Below are positions 7,904 through 15,749 of a stretch of DNA of 32,041 bases, one piece after another. The stretch spans positions 1 through 32,041 of the forward strand of contig JALOCA010000037.1 in assembly GCA_023227965.1 (NCBI GenBank). The letters are read 5' to 3'. The notes below the pieces were generated by a model. It saw only the letters and a program-made list of their open reading frames with translations. It made no database searches and was not told the origin of the DNA. Position 1 is the stretch's first letter; every line of letters starts with the position of its first letter. Position numbers and translations under genes: made by a program. This stretch comes from Lentimicrobiaceae bacterium. Lineage in GTDB: Bacteria; Bacteroidota; Bacteroidia; Bacteroidales; JALOCA01.

Positions 7904-9269
7904 ATTTTTCAATTCTACGGTACAGCGAAGCACGGGTAAGCCCAAGCTCTTTGGCTGCCTTGCTTATATTTCCTCCATGCTTGTCAATAACTTTACGGAT
8001 AAGGATTTTTTCTGTTTCTTCGAGATTCATGCTGGCAAAACTGATTTCGCTATTGCCTTCGTCAATGGGTGAAAGAAAAAAGTCTTGTGGTTGAAGAATA
8101 TGGGTTTCGCTGAGAATTACAGCCCGTTCCACGGCATGTTGCAGCTCGCGGATGTTACCAGGCCAATTGTGTTTTTCGAGGCGTTTGAGTGTGGCAGGAT
8201 GCAATTTTTTTAATGGGATTTTGTATTTTTTGCAATACTCGTTCAGGTAATGGTCAACCAGAAGGCTAATGTCGTCGGTGCGTTCGCGAAGAGGCGGTAA
8301 TTGCACTTCCACAGTATTGATGCGATAGAGCAAATCCTGCCTGAATTTGCCTTCTTTCACCATTTGATACAAGGGCATGTTGGTGGCGCAAATCAGTCTT
8401 ACATCAATAGGAATTTCCTTGTTGGTCCCCAACCGGACTACGGTGCGATTTTGCAAAACGCTAAGCAATTTGGATTGTAGCGGAAGCGACAGATTGCCAA
8501 TTTCGTCGAGGAAGATGGTGCCTTTGTGGGCTGCTTCAAACCTGCCTGCCCGGTCTTCTTTGGCATCGGTAAATGCTCCTTTTTTAAAGCCGAACAGTTC
8601 GCTTTCGAAAAGTGATTCACTGATAGCCCCCAGGTCAACATTCACGAAAATTTCGTTCTTCCTTGCCGAAACCCTGTGTATTGCACGCGCTATCAATTCT
8701 TTTCCTGTGCCATTTTCACCAAGTATCAGCACATTGGCTTCCGTACGGGCAACTTTTTCAACGGTAGCCATCACTTTTTGCATGGGCAATGAATTGCCGA
8801 TAAGTTGGTTAAAGCTTTGGTTTTGGTTGGCAATCAGTACTTTTTGTTTCGACCGCAATTCTTCCAGTTCTTGCTTCGAATGCCGTACTCTGAGGTTGGC
8901 TTCGATGGTGGCAAGTAGTTTTTTGTTGTCCCAGGGTTTCAAAATAAAATTGGTGGCTCCTTCTTTTATTCCCTGAACCGCCAGTTCGATATCTCCGTAC
9001 CCGGTAATAAAAATTACGACTGCAGCAGGATCAATTTCCAGGACTTTATTCAACCAGAAAAATCCTTCTTTCCCACTGGTTGCATCACGCGAAAAATTCA
9101 TGTCGAGTAGCACAACGTCGTAGTTGTCGTTTTTAAATAATGCAGGAATATTTTCCGGATTTTTTTCAGTATGAACTATGGTAAAATGCTGTTTAAGAAA
9201 AAGTTTTGCTGCCAACAACACATCAGCATCGTCGTCAATGATAAGAATTTTAGCTTCAAATTTACCCAT
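7893..9269 (-). CDS. NtrC-family sigma-54-dependent response regulator
   Basis: A 458-residue three-domain activator. The receiver domain (6-125) has the acidic pocket D12-D14, phospho-acceptor D56 (VVLLDMNF), T89 and K111. The AAA+ domain (150-380) has Walker A GENGTGKE (184-191), the sigma-54 contact loop GAFTDA (231-236; canonical GAFTGA), Walker B IFLDE (252-256) and the arginine-rich PPLRER. The C-terminal Fis-type HTH (about 430-458) reads GNISKAAKELGLTRASLYRR. It should activate transcription from -24/-12 promoters in response to the adjacent kinase. It starts 21 bp after a small membrane-protein gene and overlaps the kinase gene by 11 bp, so the three probably form one operon. The Gly-to-Asp change in the contact loop is not unusual in Bacteroidetes AtoC-like proteins. 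Confidence 0.93.
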   Translation of the reverse strand: MGKFEAKILIIDDDADVLLAAKLFLKQHFTIVHTEKNPENIPALFKNDNYDVVLLDMNFSRDATSGKEGFFWLNKVLEIDPAAVVIFITGYGDIELAVQGIKEGATNFILKPWDNKKLLATIEANLRVRHSKQELEELRSKQKVLIANQNQSFNQLIGNSLPMQKVMATVEKVARTEANVLILGENGTGKELIARAIHRVSARKNEIFVNVDLGAISESLFESELFGFKKGAFTDAKEDRAGRFEAAHKGTIFLDEIGNLSLPLQSKLLSVLQNRTVVRLGTNKEIPIDVRLICATNMPLYQMVKEGKFRQDLLYRINTVEVQLPPLRERTDDISLLVDHYLNEYCKKYKIPLKKLHPATLKRLEKHNWPGNIRELQHAVERAVILSETHILQPQDFFLSPIDEGNSEISFASMNLEETEKILIRKVIDKHGGNISKAAKELGLTRASLYRRIEKYGL

Positions 9270-9290
9270 TCTTCAAAAATTTTTAGGAAT

Positions 9291-9818
9291 TTATTTTTCT
9301 AAATTTTGATTGTGTTCTTCCTCTGCCTTTTCTATGGCTTTAATTAAAGCATAGTCTTGTTGCGTACCAATAAGGAGTTTTTTCCCGTTTTTCAGCACAA
9401 GTTGCAGCCCAATGTTTCCCGAAATATTAAGTGCTCTGCCTTTCCCAAATTTGCTATACCGGAAGCCCCAGCCACCATATTCTCTTATGGGATGGTATTT
9501 TCGGATTTCACGCGATTCGATTTCATCCCATGTTATTTTTTTTATTTTAGTATGGAAAGGGAAAAAACGGTAATAGATACCGTCGCTGTATATTTCGGTA
9601 ATCAGTCGGGTTTGACTAAAAAAAATGATCATCAGCAGGGGGACCGCACCCGAAACAGCAAGCGCCCAATCGGGAGCCGGTTGGTTGCCAAAAGGTTTTC
9701 CCAACACAAATTGCTGAAACATTCCGTAAATAAAAATCAGAATTACAGCGAAAAGGATAATCCATACCCACCACTGACGGAATCGCTGTTCTTCATGAAA
9801 AAATACTTTTTCCTGCAT
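9291..9818 (-). CDS. Small two-helix membrane protein with PH-like domain (DUF6141-like)
   Basis: A 175-residue protein. Two hydrophobic helices lie at about 16-36 and 47-66 (WWVWIILFAVILIFIYG and a stretch ending VPLLMIIFF). The ~100-residue soluble tail is rich in beta strands (YSDGIYYRFFPFH, ITWDEIESREIRKY, YGGWGFRY, LQLVLKNGKKLLIGTQ), which resembles bacterial PH-like membrane proteins annotated DUF6141. The role is unknown. It precedes the two-component genes with a 21-bp gap in the same direction, so it may be co-expressed with them, possibly as an accessory to the sensor. It diverges from the plus-strand gene at 9941. Confidence 0.8.
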   Translation of the reverse strand: MQEKVFFHEEQRFRQWWVWIILFAVILIFIYGMFQQFVLGKPFGNQPAPDWALAVSGAVPLLMIIFFSQTRLITEIYSDGIYYRFFPFHTKIKKITWDEIESREIRKYHPIREYGGWGFRYSKFGKGRALNISGNIGLQLVLKNGKKLLIGTQQDYALIKAIEKAEEEHNQNLEK

Positions 9819-9908
9819 TTTATAAAAATTTTAATGGGCTAAAATACATAATTTTGTTCGTTAGTGGACGCTGGCAATATTTTTTTTACCGTTACCGTTA
9901 TTTTTGAA

Positions 9909-9916
9909 TAACTTTG
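9909..9916 (+). promoter_or_regulatory. -7 promoter element for the 83-residue protein gene
   Basis: TAACTTTG matches the TAnnTTTG consensus and lies 24 bp before the ATG at 9941. No convincing -33 TTG is at the right distance. A potential TTG start at 9914 lies inside this element, which argues for the ATG. Confidence 0.45.
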
Positions 9917-9940
9917 TTTGCACATAGTCCGTATAGTTGC

Positions 9941-10192
9941 ATGTTGAGAAAAGAGGATTTCCAGTCGTTGAACGCAGAACGACAGTTACAACTGCTGTTT
10001 GAGGCAGGTAATGAATTGCTTACGCGAGGTTATAGATATTACAACATTAAACTCTTTGTTCTTTCTGGTTTTTTTGTGGAAGTTTGGTACCACCAAAAAA
10101 ACAATACGGTGGATAAAATTTTACTTCCGGATACCGACGATGTAATTACCCTTTACGAAAATCAGATTGATATAAACACTATTTTCAGATAA
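9941..10192 (+). CDS. Conserved small protein of unknown function
   Basis: An 83-residue protein beginning MLRKEDFQSLNAERQ. The frame can be extended to a TTG at 9914, but that codon lies within a promoter-like element, so I use the ATG at 9941. The sequence is a short helical N-terminus (LQLLFEAGNELLTRGYRYY) followed by strands (IKLFVLSGFFVEVWYHQ, then TVDKILLPD). I recognise no catalytic motif. It sits 6 bp before the queA-like gene and likely shares its transcript. Its constant position before a tRNA-modification gene cannot be tested here. Confidence 0.7.
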   Translation: MLRKEDFQSLNAERQLQLLFEAGNELLTRGYRYYNIKLFVLSGFFVEVWYHQKNNTVDKILLPDTDDVITLYENQIDINTIFR

Positions 10193-10198
10193 CTTCCG

Positions 10199-11422
10199 AT
10201 GCATCACATTGATAGCCTAATAATAAATGACTTTTCTTACGACCTGCCCGAAGAAAAAATTGCCCGCTTTCCACTTGCAAACCGGGATGCTTCCAAATTG
10301 CTTATTTACAACAAAGGTAACATCAGCGAAAATATTTTTTCCAATATCGGTAGCTACCTGCCCCCGGAAAGCCTCGTCGTATTCAACAATACGAGGGTAA
10401 TTAATGCCCGGATGGAATTCCATAGAAAAACCGGAGCCCGAATTGAGATTTTTTGCCTCGAGCCCATTGCTCCTTTTACCGAGATGCAAAAGGCTTTCGG
10501 ACACAAAAAACAGGTAACATGGAAATGCCTCGTAGGAAATGCCCGTCGCTGGAACGATACAACGGTGGAAAAAACAATTACTGTCAACGGAAGCAGGGTT
10601 ACACTTACCGCCCGCAAACTGGAACAGCGAGACGACAGCTTTGTGGTTCAGTTTGAATGGACACCTGAACATTTTACCTTTTCGGAAATAGTGGAACAGT
10701 TTGGCATTATCCCATTGCCTCCTTATCTGCACCGGAAAGCCGATAAAAATGATGAAATCCGCTATCAAACCATTTACGCAAGTGTAAATGGCTCGGTAGC
10801 TGCACCTACCGCCGGATTGCATTTTACTGGTAAAGTGCTCGGCAAATTACAGGCACGGAATATTTTTACCGAAAACCTTACCCTGCATGTTGGAGCTGGT
10901 ACTTTTAAACCGGTTAGTTCGCAACGTATATCTGACCATCAGATGCATACCGAGCAAATAATTATCACCATAAATACCTTGCGGAATCTTATCGCCTCTT
11001 CGGGAAAAATAATATCCGTAGGTACTACCTCTCTACGAACATTGGAAAGCCTGTATTGGTACGGGTTGAAAATCACTAAAAACCCAGGGAAGGTATTGCC
11101 TTTTGCTATAATGCAATGGGAGCCTTACGAAAATTTGCCCGACCCGGATATTTCTTATGAAACTGCCTTAAAAGCCATTGAAAACAGCATGACCGAACGA
11201 AATGCCGATACGCTTTACGGAAGCACACAGCTTATGATTATTCCGGGCTATCGTATCCGGTCGTCCCAAATACTGATAACGAACTTTCATCAGCCACAAA
11301 GCACACTGCTTCTTCTTATTGCGGCTTTTATCGGCAACGATTGGGAAAAGGCATATGCGTATGCTCTGGAAAATAATTTCCGGTTTTTAAGTTACGGCGA
11401 CAGTTGTCTTTTTATCCGGTAA
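10199..11422 (+). CDS. S-adenosylmethionine:tRNA ribosyltransferase-isomerase-like protein (QueA-like)
   Basis: A 407-residue member of the QueA family, which transfers and isomerises the ribosyl group of SAM onto 7-aminomethyl-7-deazaguanine in tRNA during queuosine synthesis. Visible family blocks are: LPEEKIARFPLANRDASKLL near the N-terminus, VVFNNTRVINAR, GSVAAPTAGLHFT, LHVGAGTFKPV, SVGTTSLRTLES, NFHQPQSTLLLLIAAFIG and the terminal FLSYGDSCL. It is about 55-60 residues longer than typical QueA, with the extra sequence mostly between residues 90 and 160. A second, longer QueA-like type is common in Bacteroidetes, so substrate identity is less certain than fold. The next gene starts 4 bp after its stop. 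Confidence 0.85.
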   Translation: MHHIDSLIINDFSYDLPEEKIARFPLANRDASKLLIYNKGNISENIFSNIGSYLPPESLVVFNNTRVINARMEFHRKTGARIEIFCLEPIAPFTEMQKAFGHKKQVTWKCLVGNARRWNDTTVEKTITVNGSRVTLTARKLEQRDDSFVVQFEWTPEHFTFSEIVEQFGIIPLPPYLHRKADKNDEIRYQTIYASVNGSVAAPTAGLHFTGKVLGKLQARNIFTENLTLHVGAGTFKPVSSQRISDHQMHTEQIIITINTLRNLIASSGKIISVGTTSLRTLESLYWYGLKITKNPGKVLPFAIMQWEPYENLPDPDISYETALKAIENSMTERNADTLYGSTQLMIIPGYRIRSSQILITNFHQPQSTLLLLIAAFIGNDWEKAYAYALENNFRFLSYGDSCLFIR

Positions 11423-11426
11423 AGAA

Positions 11427-11981
11427 ATGATTTTCATAATTACAGGCGAGCAGGGGGAAGGTAAAACCACTTTTTTGCAACAAGTAACGGGTATATTAAC
11501 CCGTTATGGAATAGCTGTTTCGGGAATATGGGCAGAAGGAAGCTGGAAAAATTCCCTGCGGGATAGCTTTACGGTGGTAAATGTAACAACTGCTGAAAAA
11601 ATGTTGCTTTGCAACAGGGAAAAAGAAGATGGCGACTATGCTTTCCGGAAATTTTATTTCAAAAAAAACGCCTTGCTATTTGGGCAAAAAGTCCTTGCAG
11701 AAACAAAATTTTCTCAACTTGTGATTATTGACGAAGTAGGCGGACTGGAACTGGGAGGCAACGGTTGGGCGGTAAGTATTGCTGAATTACTGAAAACAGG
11801 TAAACCCATGCTTTGGACGGTACGTAAATCCCTGGTTAATGAAATTATTACTGCATTTTTTTGTGGCGAATACTGTATCTTTCCTTGTGGTGAATTTTCG
11901 CCTGAACAGGTGGCTTATAAAATTCTTTCCTTTTTCCCGGAAAAAATTCAGGCAGGGAAGGGTTTGACCGGAAATTTTTAG
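11427..11981 (+). CDS. P-loop nucleoside-triphosphatase (NTPase/THEP1-like)
   Basis: A 184-residue single-domain P-loop protein. Walker A is GEQGEGKTT (residues 7-15). Walker B is the hydrophobic strand LVIIDEVGGLEL near residue 93, typical of the THEP1-like nucleoside-triphosphatase family. These hydrolyse NTPs, and their cellular role is generally unknown; some members sit next to molybdopterin or tRNA-modification genes. Here it follows the queA-like gene by 4 bp, so it is co-transcribed. A bidirectional terminator closes the unit at 12001-12035. No membrane segment or signal peptide is seen. Confidence 0.8.
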   Translation: MIFIITGEQGEGKTTFLQQVTGILTRYGIAVSGIWAEGSWKNSLRDSFTVVNVTTAEKMLLCNREKEDGDYAFRKFYFKKNALLFGQKVLAETKFSQLVIIDEVGGLELGGNGWAVSIAELLKTGKPMLWTVRKSLVNEIITAFFCGEYCIFPCGEFSPEQVAYKILSFFPEKIQAGKGLTGNF

Positions 11982-12000
11982 GGGAAAGATCAAATTAAAA

Positions 12001-12037
12001 AAAAGAGTGTTACAACCTGTGGTCAACACTCTTTTTT
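12001..12037. terminator. Bidirectional intrinsic terminator
   Basis: AAAAGAGTGTT (12001-12011) pairs with AACACTCTTTT (12025-12035) around a 13-nt loop. A T-run follows on the plus strand and an A-run precedes it, so it works for both the NTPase gene (+) and the EF-G-like gene (-), which converge here. Confidence 0.88.
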
Positions 12038-12057
12038 CGAAAGGATAAAAAAAGTGA

Positions 12058-14193
12058 TTATTCCTCTTCGTTTTCCTGTTCTTCGTATGCTTTCAGCAGG
12101 GCGGTTTGTACATCGGGAGGTACCTGAGCATACTCGGCAAATTTCATACCGTAGGTTGCCCGTCCGCTGGTCATTGAACTGATAGCAGTAGAATAACGGT
12201 TCATTTCAGCCAGGGGAACTTTTGCTTTTATCTTCTGATAGTTTCCTTCACTGTCCATTCCCATGATGATGGCACGACGTCCCTGGAGGTCGGTCATAAT
12301 ATCGCCCATTTTATCTTCGGGAACAATTACTTCTACATCGTAAATGGGTTCAAGAATTTTGGGACCTGCATTTTTAAACGCTTCTCTAAAGGCATTACGA
12401 CCTGCCAGTTTGAAGGAAATTTCATTGGAATCAACGGGGTGCATTTTACCATCGTAAATATACACGGCAATATCGCGGGCGTAAGAACCGGTAAGAGGTC
12501 CTTCTTCCATTTTTTCCATGATTCCTTTCAAAATAGCTGGCATAAAACGTGCATCAATGGCGCCACCGACGATACAGTTGTGGAACATCAGCTTACCACC
12601 CCAGGGCATAATTTCTTCCTGCTGCCCTCTTACCGGAAATTCGGTAGGATGCACCATGTTTTCGCTCCAAGGTTGGATAAGCATGTGTACTTCGCCAAAC
12701 TGACCAGCTCCACCAGATTGTTTTTTATGGCGGTACATGGATTTTGCCATTTTGGTAATGGTTTCGCGGTAAGGAATCTTGGGTGCGAAATATTCTATTT
12801 CAATTTTGTTGATTTTTTCGATATGCCATTTGGCAATGTTCAGGTGCATTTCACCCTGCCCCTGCAGGATAAGTTGTTTCAGTTCTTTCGAATAGCCTGG
12901 TAACAAGGTAGGGTCTACCTTGTTCATGTCGTTAAGAATGCCACCTAATTTTTCATCTTCGGATGAGTTTTTGGCTTTAACGGCTACACGATATTTAGGT
13001 TCGGGATACACGATAGGTTCGATAATATCATCTGCATTTTTTACCGAGTTTAAAGTATTGTTGGTAAACGTGCTCTTCAGTTTAATGGTGGCAGCAATAT
13101 CACCGGCAACTACTTTTTCTACTTTTTCCCGGTTTTTCCCGTTAAAAGCAAAGAGTTGGGTGATGCGTTCCTTGCTGTTACGATTGGCATTAATCATATC
13201 CATGCCTTCGGTAATTTCACCGGCAAATACTTTAAAGAAAGATATTTCGCCGAGGTGCGATTCGATAGAAGTTTTAAAAACAAATGCCGATGCGGGGTCG
13301 GTAAGGCTACAGCTAAGGGCTTTGCCTTCGGTGGTTTTAATCGCAGGCATTTCGTTGGCTGAAGGCAGGCTTGAAGAAATAAATTCAAGAAGGCGGTTTA
13401 TGCCGAAATTCAGTTTTGAGGAAATACAGAAAACAGGAAAAATTCCGCGTTTGATGATACCGAGTTTTAACCCTTTTTGGATTTCTTCTTCGGTAAGGGT
13501 TCCATTTTCAAAAAATAATTCCATCAGGGCGTCGTCGTTACCGGCTGCATTTTCAATAAGAGTATTGTGCAGTTCTTCTGCTTTTGCTTTTTCCGAATCG
13601 GGGATATCAGTAATTTCAGGTTTTCCGCCCCCTTCAGGAAATTTGTACATTTTCATCTGGAGCAGGTCTATCACGGAGTTAAAGCCATGTCCCGCATGCA
13701 AAGGATATTGAGTCAGTGTAATATTATTACCAAACTGGGCTTTAAGTTCACGCATTACTTCCTCGAAATTGGCTTTTTCGTGTTCAAGCTGGTTAACGAC
13801 AAAAATTACAGGGGTATGGCTTTTAAGAGCATGCCTCCAGGTAATTTCTGTACCCACTTCCACGCCATTTTGTGCATTTACAACCATAACGGCAGTATCA
13901 GCTACTTTTAAAGCGGCGACTACTTCGCCAATAAAATCGTCGAAACCCGGGTTATCAATGATATTGATTTTTTTGCCTGCAAATTCTGTATATAAAATAC
14001 TTGAATAAACTGAATTCTGACGTTCAAGTTCAATTTCGCGGTAATCGGAAACCGTATTTTTGTCTTCTACTGAGCCACGTCGGGTTATCATGCCCCCTTC
14101 AAGCAACATGGCTTCCGCAAGAGTGGTTTTTCCCGATTTTGCACCGCCGATCAGTGCAATGTTTTTAACTTCATTTGTTTGATATACCTTCAT
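12058..14193 (-). CDS. EF-G paralogue with degenerate GTPase centre (EF-G2-like)
   Basis: A 711-residue translation-factor paralogue with all EF-G domains in order: G domain (1-~270), domain II (~290-370), III, IV and V. The nucleotide site departs from canonical EF-G. G1 is GGAKSGKTT (16-24) rather than AHIDAGKTT. Switch I reads ERQNSVYSS instead of ERGITIxS. The switch II motif is DNPGFDDF (80-87) with Phe84 where the catalytic His sits. G4 is NQLE (134-137) instead of NKxD. Domain IV keeps VDSNEISFKLAGRNAF. Bacteroides EF-G2, reported to support translocation without GTP hydrolysis, shows this kind of loss, and I infer the same class. It is a single-gene unit between the bidirectional terminator and its own upstream promoter. 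Confidence 0.9.
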   Translation of the reverse strand: MKVYQTNEVKNIALIGGAKSGKTTLAEAMLLEGGMITRRGSVEDKNTVSDYREIELERQNSVYSSILYTEFAGKKINIIDNPGFDDFIGEVVAALKVADTAVMVVNAQNGVEVGTEITWRHALKSHTPVIFVVNQLEHEKANFEEVMRELKAQFGNNITLTQYPLHAGHGFNSVIDLLQMKMYKFPEGGGKPEITDIPDSEKAKAEELHNTLIENAAGNDDALMELFFENGTLTEEEIQKGLKLGIIKRGIFPVFCISSKLNFGINRLLEFISSSLPSANEMPAIKTTEGKALSCSLTDPASAFVFKTSIESHLGEISFFKVFAGEITEGMDMINANRNSKERITQLFAFNGKNREKVEKVVAGDIAATIKLKSTFTNNTLNSVKNADDIIEPIVYPEPKYRVAVKAKNSSEDEKLGGILNDMNKVDPTLLPGYSKELKQLILQGQGEMHLNIAKWHIEKINKIEIEYFAPKIPYRETITKMAKSMYRHKKQSGGAGQFGEVHMLIQPWSENMVHPTEFPVRGQQEEIMPWGGKLMFHNCIVGGAIDARFMPAILKGIMEKMEEGPLTGSYARDIAVYIYDGKMHPVDSNEISFKLAGRNAFREAFKNAGPKILEPIYDVEVIVPEDKMGDIMTDLQGRRAIIMGMDSEGNYQKIKAKVPLAEMNRYSTAISSMTSGRATYGMKFAEYAQVPPDVQTALLKAYEEQENEEE

Positions 14194-14237
14194 TTTTACT
14201 TATTTATAATTGAATGAAAACCTATGAAAAAGGGCTG

Positions 14238-14245
14238 CAAATGTA
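14238..14245 (-). promoter_or_regulatory. -7 promoter element for the EF-G-like gene
   Basis: The minus strand reads TACATTTG, a full TAnnTTTG match, 44 bp before the ATG. The nearest TTTG upstream is too far (about 29 bp), so the -33 element is not supported. Confidence 0.4.
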
Positions 14246-14334
14246 TAAAAATTATGTTAGTAAAAAAATCTGAACAAATAAGTTTCTGAAATTTGCGAAA
14301 TTAACAATTCGGTTCACGAAAAACACCGAGGGGA

Positions 14335-15312
14335 TTACCTTGCGTTTTTGATACTGTTATGCACTTTTTGCCAGGCAGCATTATTGAGTTTGGCGCCAAT
14401 AAGTTCTATTACCTTGCCAGCCAGTAATGAGCCGATTGCCCCACAGTTGTCGGGTGGTAATTGTTTTGTTAAACCGTAAATAAATCCGGAAGCATACAAG
14501 TCGCCGGCACCGGTAGTATCTATGCTGTTTGCGGTAACAGGCTGAATAGTATATAATTCATCGTTTTGTTTTACAAGCGACCCAGAAGCTCCGGTTTTCA
14601 CTATGGCAATATCGCACATATTGGCAAGTAAATGTATGGCTTCTTCCGGAGCATTGCCAGTAAAGGCACGGGCTTCTTCTTCATTAGCAAAAATAATGTT
14701 TACATATTTATTTATAATTGCATCTAAAAACTCTATATTTTGTTCCACTACATTATAGCTGGCGAGATCAAGCGAAACCATGAGTCCGTTTTCGTGGGCT
14801 AATTGTACTGCTTTTTGTATCAGTTTGCGGTTTTGAACAAGATACCCCTCGATGTGCAAAAAATCGTAACCGGCAAAAATATCCGGGTGGAGATCGTCAG
14901 CAGAGAGTTCAATAGCGGAACCAAGATAAGTAGCAAATGTTCGTTCTGAATCGGGGCTGATAAATACTATGGCACATCCGGTTTCGCTTTTTCCCTGAAA
15001 AAGTATCGGACGAATTCCATTTTTTCGCATGTCGTCGGCAAAAAAGCGCCCAAAATCGTCCTGACCGGTTTTCCCAATAAAACTGGTTTCCACGCCCATA
15101 TTTGCCAAACCGTGAATGGTATTGGCTGCTGAACCGCCCGAAGAGATTTCTTTTTTTAAGGCAATGGTTTGAGAATTAATCCTGCCGGATAAGTCAGCAT
15201 CTACTAATTGCATACTTCCTTTTTTCAGATTAAAATGGTTGAGTAGTTGATCAGATTCGAGCCGGGTCATAATGTCAACTAGCGCATTGCCAATGCCTAA
15301 TACTTTTTTCAT
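14335..15312 (-). CDS. PfkB-family adenosine kinase-like sugar kinase
   Basis: A 325-residue carbohydrate kinase. The first PfkB block is present as SSGGSAANTIHGLANMG (57-73). The second is DTTGAGDLYASGF (265-277) with catalytic base Asp271 and the anion hole GAGD. The N-terminal GIGNALVDI and the Q-L-V-D lid region fit the adenosine kinase/ribokinase subgroup common in Bacteroidetes. It phosphorylates adenosine or a related nucleoside in the cytoplasm. With the purine nucleoside phosphorylase at 18912 it would contribute to purine salvage, but the two are not in one operon. Exact substrate is inferred. A perfect -7 element (TATCTTTG) lies upstream, back to back with the tRNA promoter. Confidence 0.85.
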   Translation of the reverse strand: MKKVLGIGNALVDIMTRLESDQLLNHFNLKKGSMQLVDADLSGRINSQTIALKKEISSGGSAANTIHGLANMGVETSFIGKTGQDDFGRFFADDMRKNGIRPILFQGKSETGCAIVFISPDSERTFATYLGSAIELSADDLHPDIFAGYDFLHIEGYLVQNRKLIQKAVQLAHENGLMVSLDLASYNVVEQNIEFLDAIINKYVNIIFANEEEARAFTGNAPEEAIHLLANMCDIAIVKTGASGSLVKQNDELYTIQPVTANSIDTTGAGDLYASGFIYGLTKQLPPDNCGAIGSLLAGKVIELIGAKLNNAAWQKVHNSIKNAR

Positions 15313-15343
15313 GCTTTTACAGATTTCGATAGAAAAATTTTTG

Positions 15344-15351
15344 CAAAGATA
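15344..15351 (-). promoter_or_regulatory. -7 promoter element for the PfkB kinase gene
   Basis: The minus strand reads TATCTTTG, the commonest form of the TAnnTTTG element, 31 bp before the start codon. It abuts the -33 TTG of the divergent tRNA promoter (15352-15354), so the two promoters are back to back. Confidence 0.5.
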
Positions 15352-15381
15352 TTGTTTATAATAAAAGAATATGTAATTTTG
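15352..15381 (+). promoter_or_regulatory. Bacteroidetes-type promoter of tRNA-Asn
   Basis: TTG (15352-15354) is separated by 19 bp from TAATTTTG (15374-15381), which fits the phylum's TTG/TAnnTTTG promoter. The tRNA begins 16 bp after the -7 element, so transcription would start a few bases before the mature 5' end. Confidence 0.7.
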
Positions 15382-15397
15382 CCCCGCTTTTGAAAAA

Positions 15398-15471
15398 TCC
15401 TCCTTAGCTCAGTTGGTTAGAGCATCTGACTGTTAATCAGAGGGTCGCTGGTTCAAGTCCAGCAGGGGGAG
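15398..15471 (+). tRNA. tRNA-Asn (anticodon GTT)
   Basis: A 74-nt cloverleaf. The acceptor stem is TCCTCCT (15398-15404) with AGGGGGA (15464-15470), containing one G-U pair. The D-arm is GCTC/GAGC. The anticodon stem is TCTGA/TCAGA with loop CTGTTAA (anticodon GTT at 15432-15434). The variable loop is GGGTC. The T-arm is GCTGG/CCAGC with loop TTCAAGT. The discriminator is G15471. CCA is not encoded (CAAAAA follows), so it must be added by the CCA enzyme. It has its own promoter and an intrinsic terminator immediately downstream. Confidence 0.97.
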
Positions 15472-15480
15472 CAAAAACCA

Positions 15481-15511
15481 AGCCGCAAATTTGACGTTGC
15501 GGCTTTTTTTG
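15481..15511 (+). terminator. Intrinsic terminator of tRNA-Asn
   Basis: AGCCGCAA (15481-15488) pairs with TTGCGGCT (15497-15504) around an 8-nt loop, followed by a run of T to 15511. It starts 10 bp after the tRNA 3' end. Confidence 0.9.
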
Positions 15512-15692
15512 TTATGTATTATTTGTGTATTTTTTATTTTTAAAATTCCAACCTGCATTATATAGGTCATGTTAACGATATTGAAAAAGGTTAACTGAGT
15601 ATAGCTTTTCTCAAAAAATACATTTACTTCCAAACATCGTCCCTGAAAAGTGTTTGCTTTGTTTGAATGTGGGCAAAAAAGAAAATTGTTTG

Positions 15693-15724
15693 AAAAAAAG
15701 GCTACCTTCATATTACAAGCAGCC
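15693..15724 (-). terminator. Terminator of the Nif3/zinc-ribbon operon
   Basis: On the minus strand GGCTGCTT pairs with the GGTAGCC-containing arm (8 bp with two wobble pairs), followed by seven T. It is 26 bp after the zinc-ribbon gene's stop codon. The same spot on the plus strand pairs less well, so it acts mainly on the minus strand. Confidence 0.6.
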
Positions 15725-15749
15725 GTTTCTTTATCGGGCTTATTTTATG

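Noticed and set aside
8377..8976. 199-codon plus-strand frame
   Set aside because: Antisense of the sigma-54 regulator's AAA+ domain.
9850..9900. Possible sigma-54 (-24/-12) promoter at a TGGCA upstream of 9941
   Set aside because: TGGCA is present near 9872 but the GC of the -12 element is absent at the fixed 10-bp distance.
12920..13711. 263-codon plus-strand frame
   Set aside because: Lies wholly antisense to the EF-G-like gene; it is Ser/Phe-rich low-complexity shadow translation with no motif.
15433..15711. 92-codon minus-strand frame ending LLDLNQRPSD
   Set aside because: Its C-terminus is the antisense of tRNA-Asn, a familiar artefact of annotation, and it spans two terminators.
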